A stretch of DNA of 64,000 nt. Origin: Rhynochetos jubatus. Lineage: Eukaryota; Chordata; Aves; Eurypygiformes; Rhynochetidae. The notes under the pieces are model-generated. The model was not told where the DNA came from. It worked only from the letters and a program-made list of their open reading frames with translations, and did not search any database. Both the position numbers and the translations under genes were made by a program. Shown here piece after piece: positions 38,730-50,401 of this stretch (position 1 is its first letter; every line of letters starts with the position of its first letter). Location: assembly GCA_027574665.1 (NCBI GenBank), contig CM050651.1:7441501-7505500 (forward strand), given 5' to 3'.

Positions 38730-38814
38730 CTTCTTGAGCTCTGATTATCTTCTAAGGGGCAAGTGAGATATACTGTCATCTGAACTGCTGTAGCTTGTCC
38801 GGCAGCTATGGACA
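38730..38814 (-). other. Candidate minus-strand internal exon (unconfirmed)
   Basis: On the minus strand ACAGTACCTTTTTCCCAG precedes the block, and it ends CAAGAAG followed by GTGAGTGAC, an almost perfect donor. The 85 bases have one open frame: two bases, 27 codons, two bases. It starts SIAAGQATAVQMTVYLTC in amino-acid terms. The other two frames contain stops. This is the strongest splice-bounded block on the minus strand, but I cannot name a protein and there is no matching neighbour exon on that strand. Confidence 0.25.
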
Positions 38815-40905
38815 CTGGGAAAAAGGTACTGTCAGAATAATGTAAACATACACAGAGAATGTTACAAACTCATTTCACTTCAGAATGTTTTCAACTTCAC
38901 ATTCCTTCTGACATTCCCCATCACTGGATGTATTTCTTTTTCTCCTGGGTTCTACCAGGTAGTGGTCACTGTTGTGTTCCCCTTGCCTGCTAGGAAGGTC
39001 TCTGAACATATCCCAGATGTTGTTTTCCCTCTGAGTATGCAGCTGTTTCTTTTTTCTGTGTCCTGCACCAGTGGAAATTTTTGGGCACAAGACATTATGA
39101 CCAATTAAGTTTATACAGAGAAGGTTCAGTGCTTCAGTTTTGTTCTGAAACTCCTGTTTGAGCCAAACACATTTTCACTATAGGTCCTGAGAGGAACCAC
39201 CCCCAAGCCATACAGTATGCATCTATTACTGTCTCACTTTTTTTATCCAGCATAAGGTAATATCCAGATCAATGTCCTCTGGTGAAGACTGTGTTCTACC
39301 TGAAGGACTATCTTTCTCCTGGTAATCCAGTGATAGAACTGTAGCATTCACGAAAAATACCACTTTTCCACTATGGGAAACCAGAAAATCTGTCTCAAGA
39401 CCTCTGTTTAACTTACTGGTGGAGATATTTGTGTTATTTATGTATTAGCTTTGCCTTATTGCAGTATCTAAGCACTTTTTCAACATTATTTAATCACTAA
39501 AAGTGAAGCAGGATTCTTTTTTCAACTCTCGGTGTAATTGCTTAAGCTTTAGAATGGTATAGAGGATTCTGAGAGAATATGGGTTAAAAATGATAAAATT
39601 AAGGTTTGTGTGTATTACTCTTTCAACTTTTCACCTGTTATGGCGCTGGGAGCTGGAGGAGATCTCATTGAAACTGATAAGCATGAGAAGTCGTTTAGCA
39701 GAATGTCAGAAGCAGTTTATCTTGTTATTGTTTAGGCAGCCTCTGCCTATCCTGCAAATGCCCAGAGCGCCAGGCCACAGGCAGTGCTGGATCCCGAAGT
39801 TTTCCCTGGGTCTGAGTCCATGTACAGGGAACGTTTTTAGTGGAGGAGCATGCATACAATAAAAAGACAGAAACTGAGTAGGAAAAAAGAACTGCAGAGC
39901 AGTACATGTAGAGAAGGGCATGTGTAGCAGTTGAAAACAAGCCAAAGAAATGCTAGGGCTTGCATCTTCACTTTTAGAGAAAAAGTAACATCTGAGGGAG
40001 GTGGCCGGAGACAGTGAACATGCAGGGCAGCATTTGGGGTAGAATAGCTGATGGAAAGAGACTTTCAAGTCTAAGTAAACACTCGCTATCTCTTTCTGAT
40101 GGATCTGTGCAGAGCTGGGGGAAGACAGGACTTTGTGCATATTTACTGTAACTTCAGTGGGATGTCATCAAAGGGCTGTCTGATGCCATTGCCAGCTTCA
40201 CCTCCTAATGCAAACAATACAGAACACCCCAGATATATGAGCTATATGCTTAGGTCAACCGGAGGAGTTTTTCAATTTGTATAGTTCAAAATTAAATTCA
40301 AATGAGGAAGGTACTGCTCACGTAAGAGCTGTGTACTTTCTTTAGCTGTTGGGGAATCTTACTGTAACTCACTGTGTTTTGAATTCCATTCTCAAAAACC
40401 TACCAGTTTTCATGCTGTAAAACTAATATTGCTCTTTCCAGTTTTACATTCCCCAGTCTTTCCTGTTTTTCTGATCAACCTATTAAATGTTGCGGGCTTT
40501 TTGTAATGTTTCTTTATGCTTCAGGGCTAATAATCCTTTATAATAATAATTTATTTTTCCAACCATAAATACACCACAGCACAGAAAATGCTAAGTCATA
40601 GAAAAAAAGCATATTGCAGCTGGAACTGATATTCAGTGCATTAATTAGATCCTTCCTCCAATCTTATGAAAACACAACTGAACCATAAAAGACTGAGCAG
40701 TACACTAGCTCAACTAAACATACATCAGTTGCTCATCAAGGAAGGACTCTTAAAACTTCTATTTTTCAATTCTAGTCTCCAACAATAAAAGCAAACACAA
40801 TGGAGAACTTAAATATTACTATCTAATCATACTATTACTAGTGTGTTCATGCAGGAGGTAACTGAACAATCCTTTAAAATATTAACTGAAGCAACACTAG
40901 ACACG

Positions 40906-40931
40906 CCCCCCCCCCCCCCCCCCCCCCCCCC
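40906..40931. repeat. Poly(C) run of 26
   Basis: Twenty-six consecutive C follow ACACG and precede AGCTATCCC. Uninterrupted poly(C)/poly(G) runs of this length are rare in vertebrate DNA. It may be a real hypermutable tract able to form G-quadruplex on the minus strand, or the length may be a sequencing or assembly artefact. Confidence 0.9.
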
Positions 40932-43289
40932 AGCTATCCCAAAACAAGCTGCTTGGCTTGAATGATAGAGGAAGAATTATTTCCAAATGTGGAGTGAATG
41001 AGAAACAAAAAACCACTCTACCGATTTGAAAAATAGGAGAGAAGCAATTGAAGATAAAAATAAGTAACAAAAATTACAGTAATTAAAAATGACGGAAGAG
41101 GTGTCAGAGCAGAGGTAAAGCAGTTTGGAAATGCAAGGCTTGGTTACAAAGCAGTGGTGTAACCCAGCTGTATTTGAAGGTTTGCTTACAAACAGGACTA
41201 AATCATAGTAAATGTCACCTGGGAAACATGTGCTTACCTAGCACCAGATTCAAGAGAGATCTCCTTTAATAGGGCTTCTTAATTTTTAGCTTAATTTCCT
41301 AAGAAGGTAAAGTGTTGGTCACTTTTTTTTGTTTTGTGGTTGCTGACTGAATATCTGTTGGTAGGTCTCCCACAAAAACCCCAAATAGATAAGAATGCCC
41401 TCCCTCTCAGACTTTTAAACTTATTACCCACATTTGGCAGACAATTAGGGATCTAGAGAGATTATTATCCCAAACAAAAGATAGCTGGGACCCCAATATA
41501 GCAAAGATATTGTACTAATGTCCCTGTTGAGGGGAAAATTTAAGAAAAGCTTATTGAGATATCAGAGAATCAGTGTGAAGGAGTAAGTAAAGAATGCGAT
41601 TATACCCACAGAAAACCTTTCTATGTCAGTTATGGCCTATTAGACAACAGAGAATCCATTATGGATTCCTTCATATCTAATGAGCAAACTCAACCTGCCC
41701 ACAGCACAATCGCAAAACCAGCGGATTGCAAAACAGACTTCTGAGGAAAGATTCCCAAAAGCCTACGCGCTGCTAGTTACACCTCATCTCATGCTTGAAC
41801 ATGACTGTGGTAGATGTCTCCCTGCCTACTTTATGTGTAAATCTGAGCCTCCACACCAGGTTTTGCTATTTGTGAGATCTCTGAAAGGCTCTGATTAGTG
41901 AATATTTTTTAAAAATGCTTCAGGTCTTTCCCCTGCAAAATACAGTTGTATAAGCTCCGGTTCAGTTTTCATCTCTTAACGATGAGTCTTGAATTCTCTG
42001 ATTCAAGATAGAAGAATTAAAGGACTTGACTCTCCTTCCTTCCTATGCAGCCACGCAGTAAGGTGCTCTTCTGGGAAGTGAGAAATGTGCAGTTTTGCAG
42101 GAAAATTAATACTAGTCTACCATCTCCTACATACATCTTCTGAGCACTAGGTTACTTGGTAAATGAGGGGGTGTCAAGACTATTCCCTACTGAAATGGGT
42201 TCTTCCCTTCAAAAGCAATGTTGTAGGTTTGTGCTCTGAAAAATGGCTTCATGCTGGGAATCCAGGTAGAAGGACCATCCTCTGAAGTGCTGTAGGGCTG
42301 CTCTGGGTGTTTTCCTACTGCGTGCCTGATTGAGACTGTGCCCTTCTCAGCACAGTATATGATCCTGTTCCCGTTCTGTGGTTCCTGCCTGTTTTCTTGC
42401 CTAGGAATGTGAAAAGTGATTTAGATGCCAGGGACGCAAGTGTTGCTGTGCTGTTCTGGTCCCTTGTGATGCTTGTGGAGCACTGGCCGTATTCACTTCA
42501 TGTGAAGTACAACAGAGCAACCATGTTCTAGATACTGTTTGTTCTACAAGAGAACGTGGATAAGTTCTTTTGGTTTCCATGAATACGTATACCATCCATA
42601 AAGTAAAATGAGGCCAAATTAATGCATGTGAATTAAGCAAATTCAGCTTATCCTGATAGAACTTCCCTGTAGAGATACATATAGAAAATAAAAGTATGTC
42701 ATCCAAGGGATTAAAGGATGGATTGACTCTATAACCCTTGGTTTATAAGCTGCCAACTGTTAATATCTGTTGCCTGTAGTTGCAGAAGGATTTTCTATCA
42801 CCACTGTTGGAGGGCAAACAAAGAATGATATAATCAAAGCATAAGGACCTCATCCCTGAGGTAAAATATGTTTTGTTTGTGTAAATGGGACATAGGATCT
42901 GTCTTCATCATTAATGTTACACAGATGGTGACACCCTAGGAAAGAAGACCCTTGAACCATATGTGTCCTAAGGTATCTTTAAACTCAGTAAAAGCCATCA
43001 TTACTTACTCTGTGTGCCATACTTCTGTATTATTGGCTGCCAAGTTCCATTATGGCTAATTGATTTACTACGTACAGATGTAGTGAACTTTTTCGTGTCT
43101 TTGTACCAGATGTTGCTGAACCAGAGGTCAGCTGTGGGACTTGGTGTATCAATCCATTTTTTGTGTAGCAGTGTAATAAATCAGCGCTGCTGAAGTTCTA
43201 GGCACCAGGAAATTGAATAAACTGTTTTTAATGTTGGAGAGAAAAGTAAATCTCTGCCAGTTGCCCTGTTTGTGATGTTTTTCCTTCAG

Positions 43290-43363
43290 ACAAACTATGC
43301 ATCAGGAGAGATATTCACCTTGAATTTTAGAGTTGCTCAGATGCTTCTGTAGTGGAGAAGAAG
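43290..43363 (+). other. Candidate non-coding exon (unconfirmed)
   Basis: GTGATGTTTTTCCTTCAG precedes the block and it ends GAAGAAG followed by GTAAAT. The 74 bases have stops in all plus frames. It is listed with the other plus-strand blocks because its splice sites are of similar quality. Confidence 0.12.
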
Positions 43364-44080
43364 GTAAATTGGAGTCTGTGGCATTGCTACCAGCAGCACT
43401 TGTCTGTGGACTGATAGGGAAATTCAAGCAGTTTCAAGTTGCCCCTTGCACTGGTTTCAGAGGCAATATATCCTCAGTCTTGTTGGAACACCCAATCTTG
43501 TGAGCAGAAAGAGTAAAGTCAATGTGGGTGCTCTAACAGTGCTGATTCTAGACAGTCAAAACAATGGAAGAGACCTTTAAAAATCCTTTGAGTGTCTTGC
43601 TGCATTTTCAAGTGACAAGGAAAATGTTATCCATTCCACTTGTTGGTGAGAATGTTAACGAGAATAATTTGATCAAGCGTTCAGACTTTTTGGACGAAGA
43701 GTGTGCCTCTGGTGTTAATATTCTGAGAGGATCTTGTAACTTGTCATAAATATCAAAGGCCTAAGCTCTAATAAGACTTTAAAGAGTTAGGAGAAGAAGA
43801 TAAACTGAGTGTGTATTAGCAGTTTCTGAAATGGGAAAATGTAACGCTCTAAGGTATATTCGCTAGTCACTTGTGCTGACCATCTCATTTCCTTTCCGGT
43901 ACTTGCAGAAGTCAGTTGGTCCCGTTTCTACATGAGCTAACATTAAAAACATGTCAACATTGAATGAATTGAAGTTGTTTGTTTTATAAACCATATGGTT
44001 TAGCTAAATCAGAAAATAAAGGCTTAATGAAGAAATCACTTTGCAAGGGTCTGTACAGGAAGTTATGTGTTAACTATTGT

Positions 44081-44138
44081 ACAGGAAATCAGACTAGATA
44101 ATCAAAATGGTACTTCTGGCCTCAAAATATACAAATCT
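44081..44138 (+). repeat. Old CR1 LINE 3' fragment
   Basis: ATCAGACTAGATAATCAAAA followed by TGGTACTTCTGGCCTCAAAA is a diverged copy of the CR1 block AGACTAGATGATC...GGTCCCTTCTGGCCTTAAA, and the following ATATACAAATC fits the ATCTATGAATC-type terminus. It clearly differs in sequence from the younger CR1 at 52199-52530 and looks like an older archosaur-age subfamily. Confidence 0.7.
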
Positions 44139-44414
44139 GTCCAATGAACATTTTTTTGCCCATGTTTGATGAGGTAACTGGTGGTTCCTTTGAACTCCCT
44201 CAAACCGAGAATAGATCTGAGTTGTGCTTTAAATCAAATGAACATAGCTCTTTATATATAAAGTACAATGACAAAAACAAATTTCTGCATTTCAGAGAAA
44301 ATACAGACTTATCTATCTAATTAATAAGGTTCTTTATATTTTGCAAGGCAATATTTACAATCATTTTCTCACTTCCTTAAGTGGAATGTAATGCTGTTAC
44401 ACATGACATAAAAC

Positions 44415-44449
44415 TTCTCTCTCTCTTTCCTTCCCTTTGTGTGTGTGTA
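44415..44449. repeat. CT then GT dinucleotide microsatellite
   Basis: A short TC repeat passes through TTCCTTCCC into a GT repeat of about six units. Confidence 0.8.
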
Positions 44450-46499
44450 CAGTAACATAGATCAAACAGGATTTAAGGATAAACATGGCTAAATGCTTTA
44501 AAAAGGTTATGGCATTTCCACTTAAATGTTAGAGTGAATACTTAAATATACCCATTTATGACATTTTTGTTCACCACCACCAGGCTACTTGTCCAAGATC
44601 TTAGTCGTCATAAACAAGATCACAAGACTTCAGTTACCATTTGATTCATTCATTTTCCTTCTGGGACTGTATCCAGTTAGCCTTAAATAAAGTTACTCAG
44701 GAACTGGCCTGCTTTATGTATACATATGAATCACATGGAAGCTGGAGTGCTACGTTTGTGATCTTGCAATGGTAGCTTAATGTTGGTGACCAAAAGAAGG
44801 AAAACATACATATTACATATACATATTAGCTCTGTTTAAGGCTTTGAACAAACCTTGTACAATGAAATATATAATTAACGCTTTCTTTGTGACTTGTCCT
44901 AAAAAACCCTATAGACTTCAGTAAACCTAGCCAACAGTTAAACTGCATAAGCCAGCTGAAAAGTACTGCGACTGCAGAATTGAAGAGTCCACTGGTCAGC
45001 TTAATTTTTTTTTTGGTGAATGTAAACTATCTATAAAAAAAAATTATGGGTGACACACAAACTAGTAAATCCATATTCCTTTTATCTATCTCTTTCCATT
45101 TGGGATTAGAGCTCAAAGAGCCATGGAAGTGCTTTCTAATGAGATTTTGACATTATTGTAGCAGTACTGCAGGGAGCTCTTTTGTCTCTTAATTTGCTGA
45201 GACACAACTTTCTTGATTTCATATTTCTTTAGAGGTACTAAGGACCTTAATTTCAGTTCAAGAAGTAGTATTCTCAAATCTGACCGTAAAATTCAACATT
45301 ACTTTTATCTAACTGTGGTAGCATGTGGTTGCAAAGTAAAAAACAATTTGGTTGTTCTTGCAACAAGAACACCAACAATACCACGTAATTAAGAATTTCA
45401 TGAGACTGAATTGTGTTTAATAGTATCTATAAGTTTTATGCTCAAAGGTGTAATGTGCTGTTAGGTTAAACACTATTATTGCTACTGAAGTTGGTAGTGA
45501 TAGTATCCTTTCTGTCTCTGTTGTGTGTTGATTCAACATTAAGCATTGTAAAATATTTGCAGATTTAACCATCTGACATACGCTTCAAGGGATTTAGAAT
45601 TTGTGTTCAGCTATTTGTGAAATTTAACACATGTGCCTCAGAAATAGACCTCCTGCAGCACTTCCAGAATTGCTGTGCCTGCTTTGAATTTGTGCCTATG
45701 CCTACCTGTTGTCCGTGTTTACATTCTCGGTGTTACTCAGGAGCAATTGCTGGCTTGTCCTTGATGCCGCTCTGAGGGACGAATACCTAATGGCAGTAAA
45801 TACAACCAAAACGTGGGCACTGAGCATCCATGCTTCTGCTGCAGGTCTCTGGTTGCGGGATGAGCAGGTTTTGGTAGAAACCCAAAGAGGCTGGAAGGAG
45901 GCTGAGTGTGGTTGGGATGCCTTGCACTTCCAATGTTTTACTAGATCTCTGGATACTTTAAGGTTTATTTACTTGCTACAGCTGAAAATATGATCCCATA
46001 GCTGGATAAATTATGGAGAAAATTTTTAATATGTATTGTAGCAAATTGCGAATTTCTTTACTTTGCCATGCTTGCTCTTTTTTCTCTTTTTCTTATTTTT
46101 TCAATGGATGTGAACCTGTGTAGTAGAATAATTTCTCTCTGGGCTGGTAACCTAAAGCTGTTCGAAGGAACACATAAACAGTCAGTTTAGGAATAGGCTT
46201 CTTCCCAAAACCGAAAGACTTGAACTGTTTCCAGCATCAGTAAACAACACCAGAGCATAGTGTCTTGCTGTATGAGTAGTCAGGGTAGCATTCTTCCTGA
46301 ATTTTGCACAGAATCCTTCCTGAAACTGTACTCTAATACACACAGCTTTTTTGGAGGGACTGTAGGTGGTAGCTGTTTCTGCACGGAAGTGCAACGTTTT
46401 CTTGAAGCTCTCTTCAGTGAGCATTGCCTCCCCAGTGCTCCCACATCTGGCCGTGGTAACCTGATTTGTAGTGACCAGAAACTGAAGTGGGGGCTCAGC

Positions 46500-46723
46500 C
46501 TCTCAGCCACACGGGTGGGTGGCACCTCAGAAAAAGTATTTAAGGAAGGGAAAAAAAATAGCCAGACAGAGAAGGAGAGGAGCAGAAAAAGAAACAGCTG
46601 AGAGAACCCTGAGACCCGTGAAGAAGGAGGGGAGGAGGAGGTGCTCCAGGTGCCTGAGCAGAGGGTCCCTCCAGCCCCTGCTTTCTGAAGTTTCTTACTT
46701 TGGGAAATTAAATTATGAAGGAC
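46500..46723 (+). mobile_element. Possible LTR-retrotransposon fragment
   Basis: The segment contains GGCACCTCAGAAAAAGTATT with a TATTTAAG box, a purine-rich AGAAGGAGAGGAGCAG region and GAGGAGGTGCTCCAGGTGCC. From memory this arrangement resembles the U3/R end of another avian LTR family. It is diverged, its boundaries are unclear, and I cannot name the family. The next element begins exactly where it fades. Confidence 0.35.
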
Positions 46724-46818
46724 TGTCATGGTTTAATCCCAGCTAAATTACTAAGTAGCACAGCCTCATACTAGCCACTGTGAATAAAACTGACTCGGTC
46801 CCAACCAAAACCAGCACA
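46724..46818 (-). mobile_element. Internally deleted LTR, both termini kept
   Basis: Read on the minus strand this 95-bp element starts TGTGCTGGTTTTGGTTGG and ends ATTAAACCATGACA, so it has the same two ends as the LTR at 7990-8572. Its first 54 bases align without gaps to 7990-8043 and its last 41 to 8531-8572 with one gap. The intervening 487 bases are missing. The sequence GCTGT lies at both break positions in the intact copy (8044-8048 and 8531-8535), which suggests deletion at a short repeat. Flanks AGGAC and AGGAA form an imperfect 5-bp duplication. The promoter and polyadenylation signals are lost. Confidence 0.8.
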
Positions 46819-47110
46819 AGGAACTAAATTTGTAATAGTACTCATACAGTATATACTTATGGAAGTTTACATTTGTAAATTTTAAATAGGCCATGCCACA
46901 TGAGTCCCTACATTTTAGTAAGTGTATATGTTTACAGATAAAAGAAAGAGTTGTGTGTTGAGCATAAGTGCTGGAATTTTTCAAATTGATAAATGATGGG
47001 AATGTGAACTATTTTGTTTACCGCTTTTACAAAACTTGTCATACAAAGTAGTATCATAACAGGTTTTAAAACTCCTTCCCAATTTTTATCTGTCATCTTT
47101 CTCCTTTTAG

Positions 47111-47169
47111 TTAATGGTGGGGTTTATTTAGATAATAAAAGGAAAGCTTGTTCCCGTCAGACAAACAAG
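47111..47169 (+). other. Candidate small exon (unconfirmed)
   Basis: TCATCTTTCTCCTTTTAG precedes the block and it ends AACAAG followed by GTAGGTAAG. Both are strong sites. One of three plus frames is open: two bases, then 19 codons (NGGVYLDNKRKACSRQTNK) ending exactly at a codon boundary. The 59-base length is short for an internal exon. Confidence 0.2.
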
Positions 47170-50100
47170 GTAGGTAAGAAAATTACATTTCTGTGATTCT
47201 GCTATGTGCATTAAAGAATCTGCTGATTTTGACAGTGAACTGACAAGAAAGTATTTGCTGGTATGCGTGTGGTAACCAACACTGACTCTCCTTCCACAGC
47301 TGCTTGGTGATGAATTAGCACATCCACAGACATGGTGATGTTCTGTCCCACAGGTGGCTTTCCTTGGTGTCCTAAAGAGCACCTGCGTTTCTGAAAAAGG
47401 AAACGGTGCTTCAGAACTTCATGCACGGGGTTGATGTACTCACAAACTGTTTGCCATAGATAGATACTGTCAACTTCTCTTTGGGTTGCCTCTAAAATTC
47501 TTCTAAGTGATGCAATCAAGGGCAATTACTGCATCGTTTGCTTGTGTTTATAACATATTAGAGCTTTCTGGGCTTAAGCACTGCAATCCATCCTGATTGC
47601 TACCAAGTAATCCGTTGCAGACTTGTAAATCAAAACTGTGGCTGATTTTCAGCAGCATGATTGTCATGTTTTTGAAACTTTGCTAATTAAAACTTTATGA
47701 GCATGCAATTAAAAAGCAGAGAACAGTTTCCCTGCATTGCAAATGAAAATAAGCCATAGACGTCTCGGCAAAAACGAACCTCCTTTATATTTGCTTTTCT
47801 TAAAAAAAAAAATAAATGACATTTGGTGGTTTCAGGCTTTCCAAACCATTTACCACATTTGTCTTTGAAGCTCTTTCTTCTGGCTGACTTAACAGCATGA
47901 ACTTAACACATCAGACTGCTTATTTGGACCTTGTAACTTTGCTGCAACTTCAGGTGCAACCTTTGTCACTGCTTTTGTGTAATTGGTGAAAATAAGGCTT
48001 TTAAAGAAAAAATTTAGTGTTGTGAAGTATAAAATGCTGTTTAAAAAAGGATTCTGGGATCGAAAAAAACAAGCAGACATTACTGAAATTTGTAAAGGCA
48101 AGGTTTCTGGAAATTTACATTGAAATTCAAGATAAGAACAATTAAAGAGAAGAGAATTAATAAGATTTGTTACCTTTTAGAATATATCCCTCTAGTGGGT
48201 TTCTGTAAACAATATGAAAATTAATGTAAGGGTTCCTATTGAAGCTTGAGCTTCACAAGCTGAGCTTGGCTTTTGGGTCATTTGATAAACCCTACAAATC
48301 ATGACTGCTCTGGTTTAAATTTCAAATTGGGTCATGTGTAGAACACCAACACTAATGTTTAGTGATGACAAATAATTAAATTCACTTCGGTTTTGCACTG
48401 CCATTTGGAAGATGCAGAAAAATCCACACCAAAAATTAGTTCACTTTGAAGTGCTCTATTCAGCCTCAATAATGTTGTCAGTGTAATGCATAGAAAAATG
48501 AACATACATTAAGCAGAAAGTTCCACTTTTATTGCATTTTCTACTTGAGCAATCATATTTCTGAATGGAGGATTTAGAATCAGAAGAAAAAAAGAAGACA
48601 TGTTGAAGAGGTAGGGTTGTCTAGAATGTGCAGGATATGTAACAATCTTGTATGTGACGTGATCATTTTCTTTCTTCACAGCAACTGAAACCCAGATGAA
48701 GGGTAATAATTCTTTAATTGTGAGATCTAATGATCACTTTCTCCTTTTTTCATTTTTCCTTCCTAAGGTTTGTCTGAGACATATGTCTGAATTTTAGATG
48801 TCTGTAGTTTGGTGACATAAACCTTGTAGCTACCTATTAGACCAGTCCTATCACTCTGTACTTTCCATTTGTCGTTTGCCTTGCTGTCAGAGGTAACTGC
48901 TGCTCTGAAGCTTGCAATATGCTTTCTTTTCTCAGTGATTTTTTGGGAAGTATAAATGCTTAAGAGATGCATAAATACTGTATATACACAGGAGGAATAT
49001 AGGGTGTGGCTTAGTAGAAAAGCATGATTCCATGGATGGGTCACTGAATTAAGGCTTTGTGGACTTTCTTCTCAGTGTTACTACTGGCTTTTTAGGCACC
49101 TCATCTTGCCTGACCTCTAGTTTCTCAGTCACCTCTTACCTATTGAACTGGCAAGTGTTTTGAGGTTCTTATTGACAGTATTTTTTTCTTGTGATGGCAC
49201 TGAACAATGAGAACAGCTTGTGACTCTAAGCCCCATATCACAGACTTATTTAATCCTTACCATAATGGGAATCCCTGTGCGTAGTGGAACCCCTATTCCT
49301 GTAATAAAACAGAGTAAAACGAAGTTAAATTTTTATGACTTTTCCAGCTGAATAATTAAGTTGGCAGGAAATACATACACAGAAAAAATATAAATTTGTT
49401 CACAATTAAATGAAAAGCAAATCAGGCAGAAGGCATACTTTGACATTTATTAACATGCAAATTAAAAGATATCATTGCATAGAAGGCAGAGCGCCAGGAT
49501 GCCAAATGGCAATTTCCCATTATATGTTAGGGGATGGCAGAACTAATTATCTGTTCATTCAGTGACAACCAACCAGTCTGGAACTAAGAACTTGACAGTT
49601 CTTGGGAAAGTGCATGTACATTACTAAAAAGTGCATTGTTCTAGCTATGCCCTTTGATAGGTATTAAGATACAGACTTAATTTCCTAATCCCTCTGTGCT
49701 TGACTTGGCATATTTAACATCTATATGGTGCATTTTTTTAATTGTAATTTCAGAGTTTTAGAAAATGTTATAAAACTAGAGGGGAGATAGAATGGATAAA
49801 GAAAACACTATGTATGTATATAGGTCACCAGCAGGTTTTAAATTTCAGGTTACTGTGTTACCTTGAGCACCACGGCAATAAAATGCTGACTGATGGGTGT
49901 TTTTCTTTAAGTGTACCTGCCACTAGAGGGGAATGGAAGCACATGGTTTGGCCCTGGGTTTCACAGCTATTTGCTCCATAGCAAAGTCCTCTTGTGATTG
50001 CAGTCTTGGGTCTTGGAAAAGCCTGTTCTCTCACGATCTATCCCAGAGTGTCTCTTCAATTCCTCTATTGTTCCTTTTCACAAATCCTCCTCCTTTTCGT

Positions 50101-50291
50101 CACCTATGATATCAGTCCTTTTGTGTCAACTCTTCTTTCCTTCCATTTCTGCCATTCTGTCCCCAACACCTGGCTCTGCTCTCCTCCCTGCCTTGTGCTC
50201 CCAAAGTCATTCTGTTCTGCATGACTTTGCTTTTCTTTCTTCCCCTTCCTTTGCATCTAAATCAGGCCATTTTCTCCTGTTTCTTGCACAG

Positions 50292-50401
50292 AAGCACTCG
50301 GAAATGGCACTGCAGAGATTTTTACCTCAGATTTTTATTCTGATATTTGATACAGTAGGATCCTCTGGGAAGCTGGAAAAGCATCAGTGGAGAAAGTTGG
50401 G
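50292..50401 (+). other. Best candidate coding exon (unconfirmed)
   Basis: The acceptor TTTTCTCCTGTTTCTTGCACAG is close to ideal, with a branch-point-like CATCTAAAT about 30 bases before it. The donor is GG followed by GTGAGTGCC. The 110-base block has a single open frame of 36 codons plus two bases; it begins KHSEMALQRFLPQIFILIFD and ends in a charged GSSGKLEKHQWRKL segment. The other two plus frames have stops. Upstream lies about 250 bases of pyrimidine-rich DNA. I do not recognise the peptide and no neighbouring exon is certain, so this remains a prediction. Confidence 0.3.

Larger units (their letters stand above)
31090..40905. other. Non-coding sequence, mostly unique
   Basis: No gene is supported. 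The stretch holds a perfect 19-bp inverted repeat (35224-35270), a G/T-rich tract (36661-36741), a minus-strand exon candidate (38814-38730) and a short motif at 31881-31900 that resembles an old dispersed repeat. The rest is unique AT-rich DNA. Confidence 0.55.
40932..46499. other. Non-coding sequence, mostly unique
   Basis: No gene is supported. The stretch contains a 74-base splice-bounded block with stops in all frames (43290-43363), a diverged CR1 end (about 44081-44138) and a short CT/GT microsatellite (44415-44449). The remainder is unique and AT-rich. Confidence 0.55.

Noticed and set aside
41237..41308. Minus-strand block ending in a CTAG/GTAAGC donor
   Set aside because: The acceptor is acceptable, but all three frames have early stops and nothing else supports it.
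47211..47525. Minus-strand frame with protein-like composition
   Set aside because: I considered a retrocopy or exon, but there is no poly(A) tail, no flanking duplication, no convincing splice pair and no recognised family.
48682..48702. 21-base block between TTTCTTCACAG and GTAATA
   Set aside because: Microexons of this size are real in neuronal genes, but a chance match is far more likely and the donor is weak.
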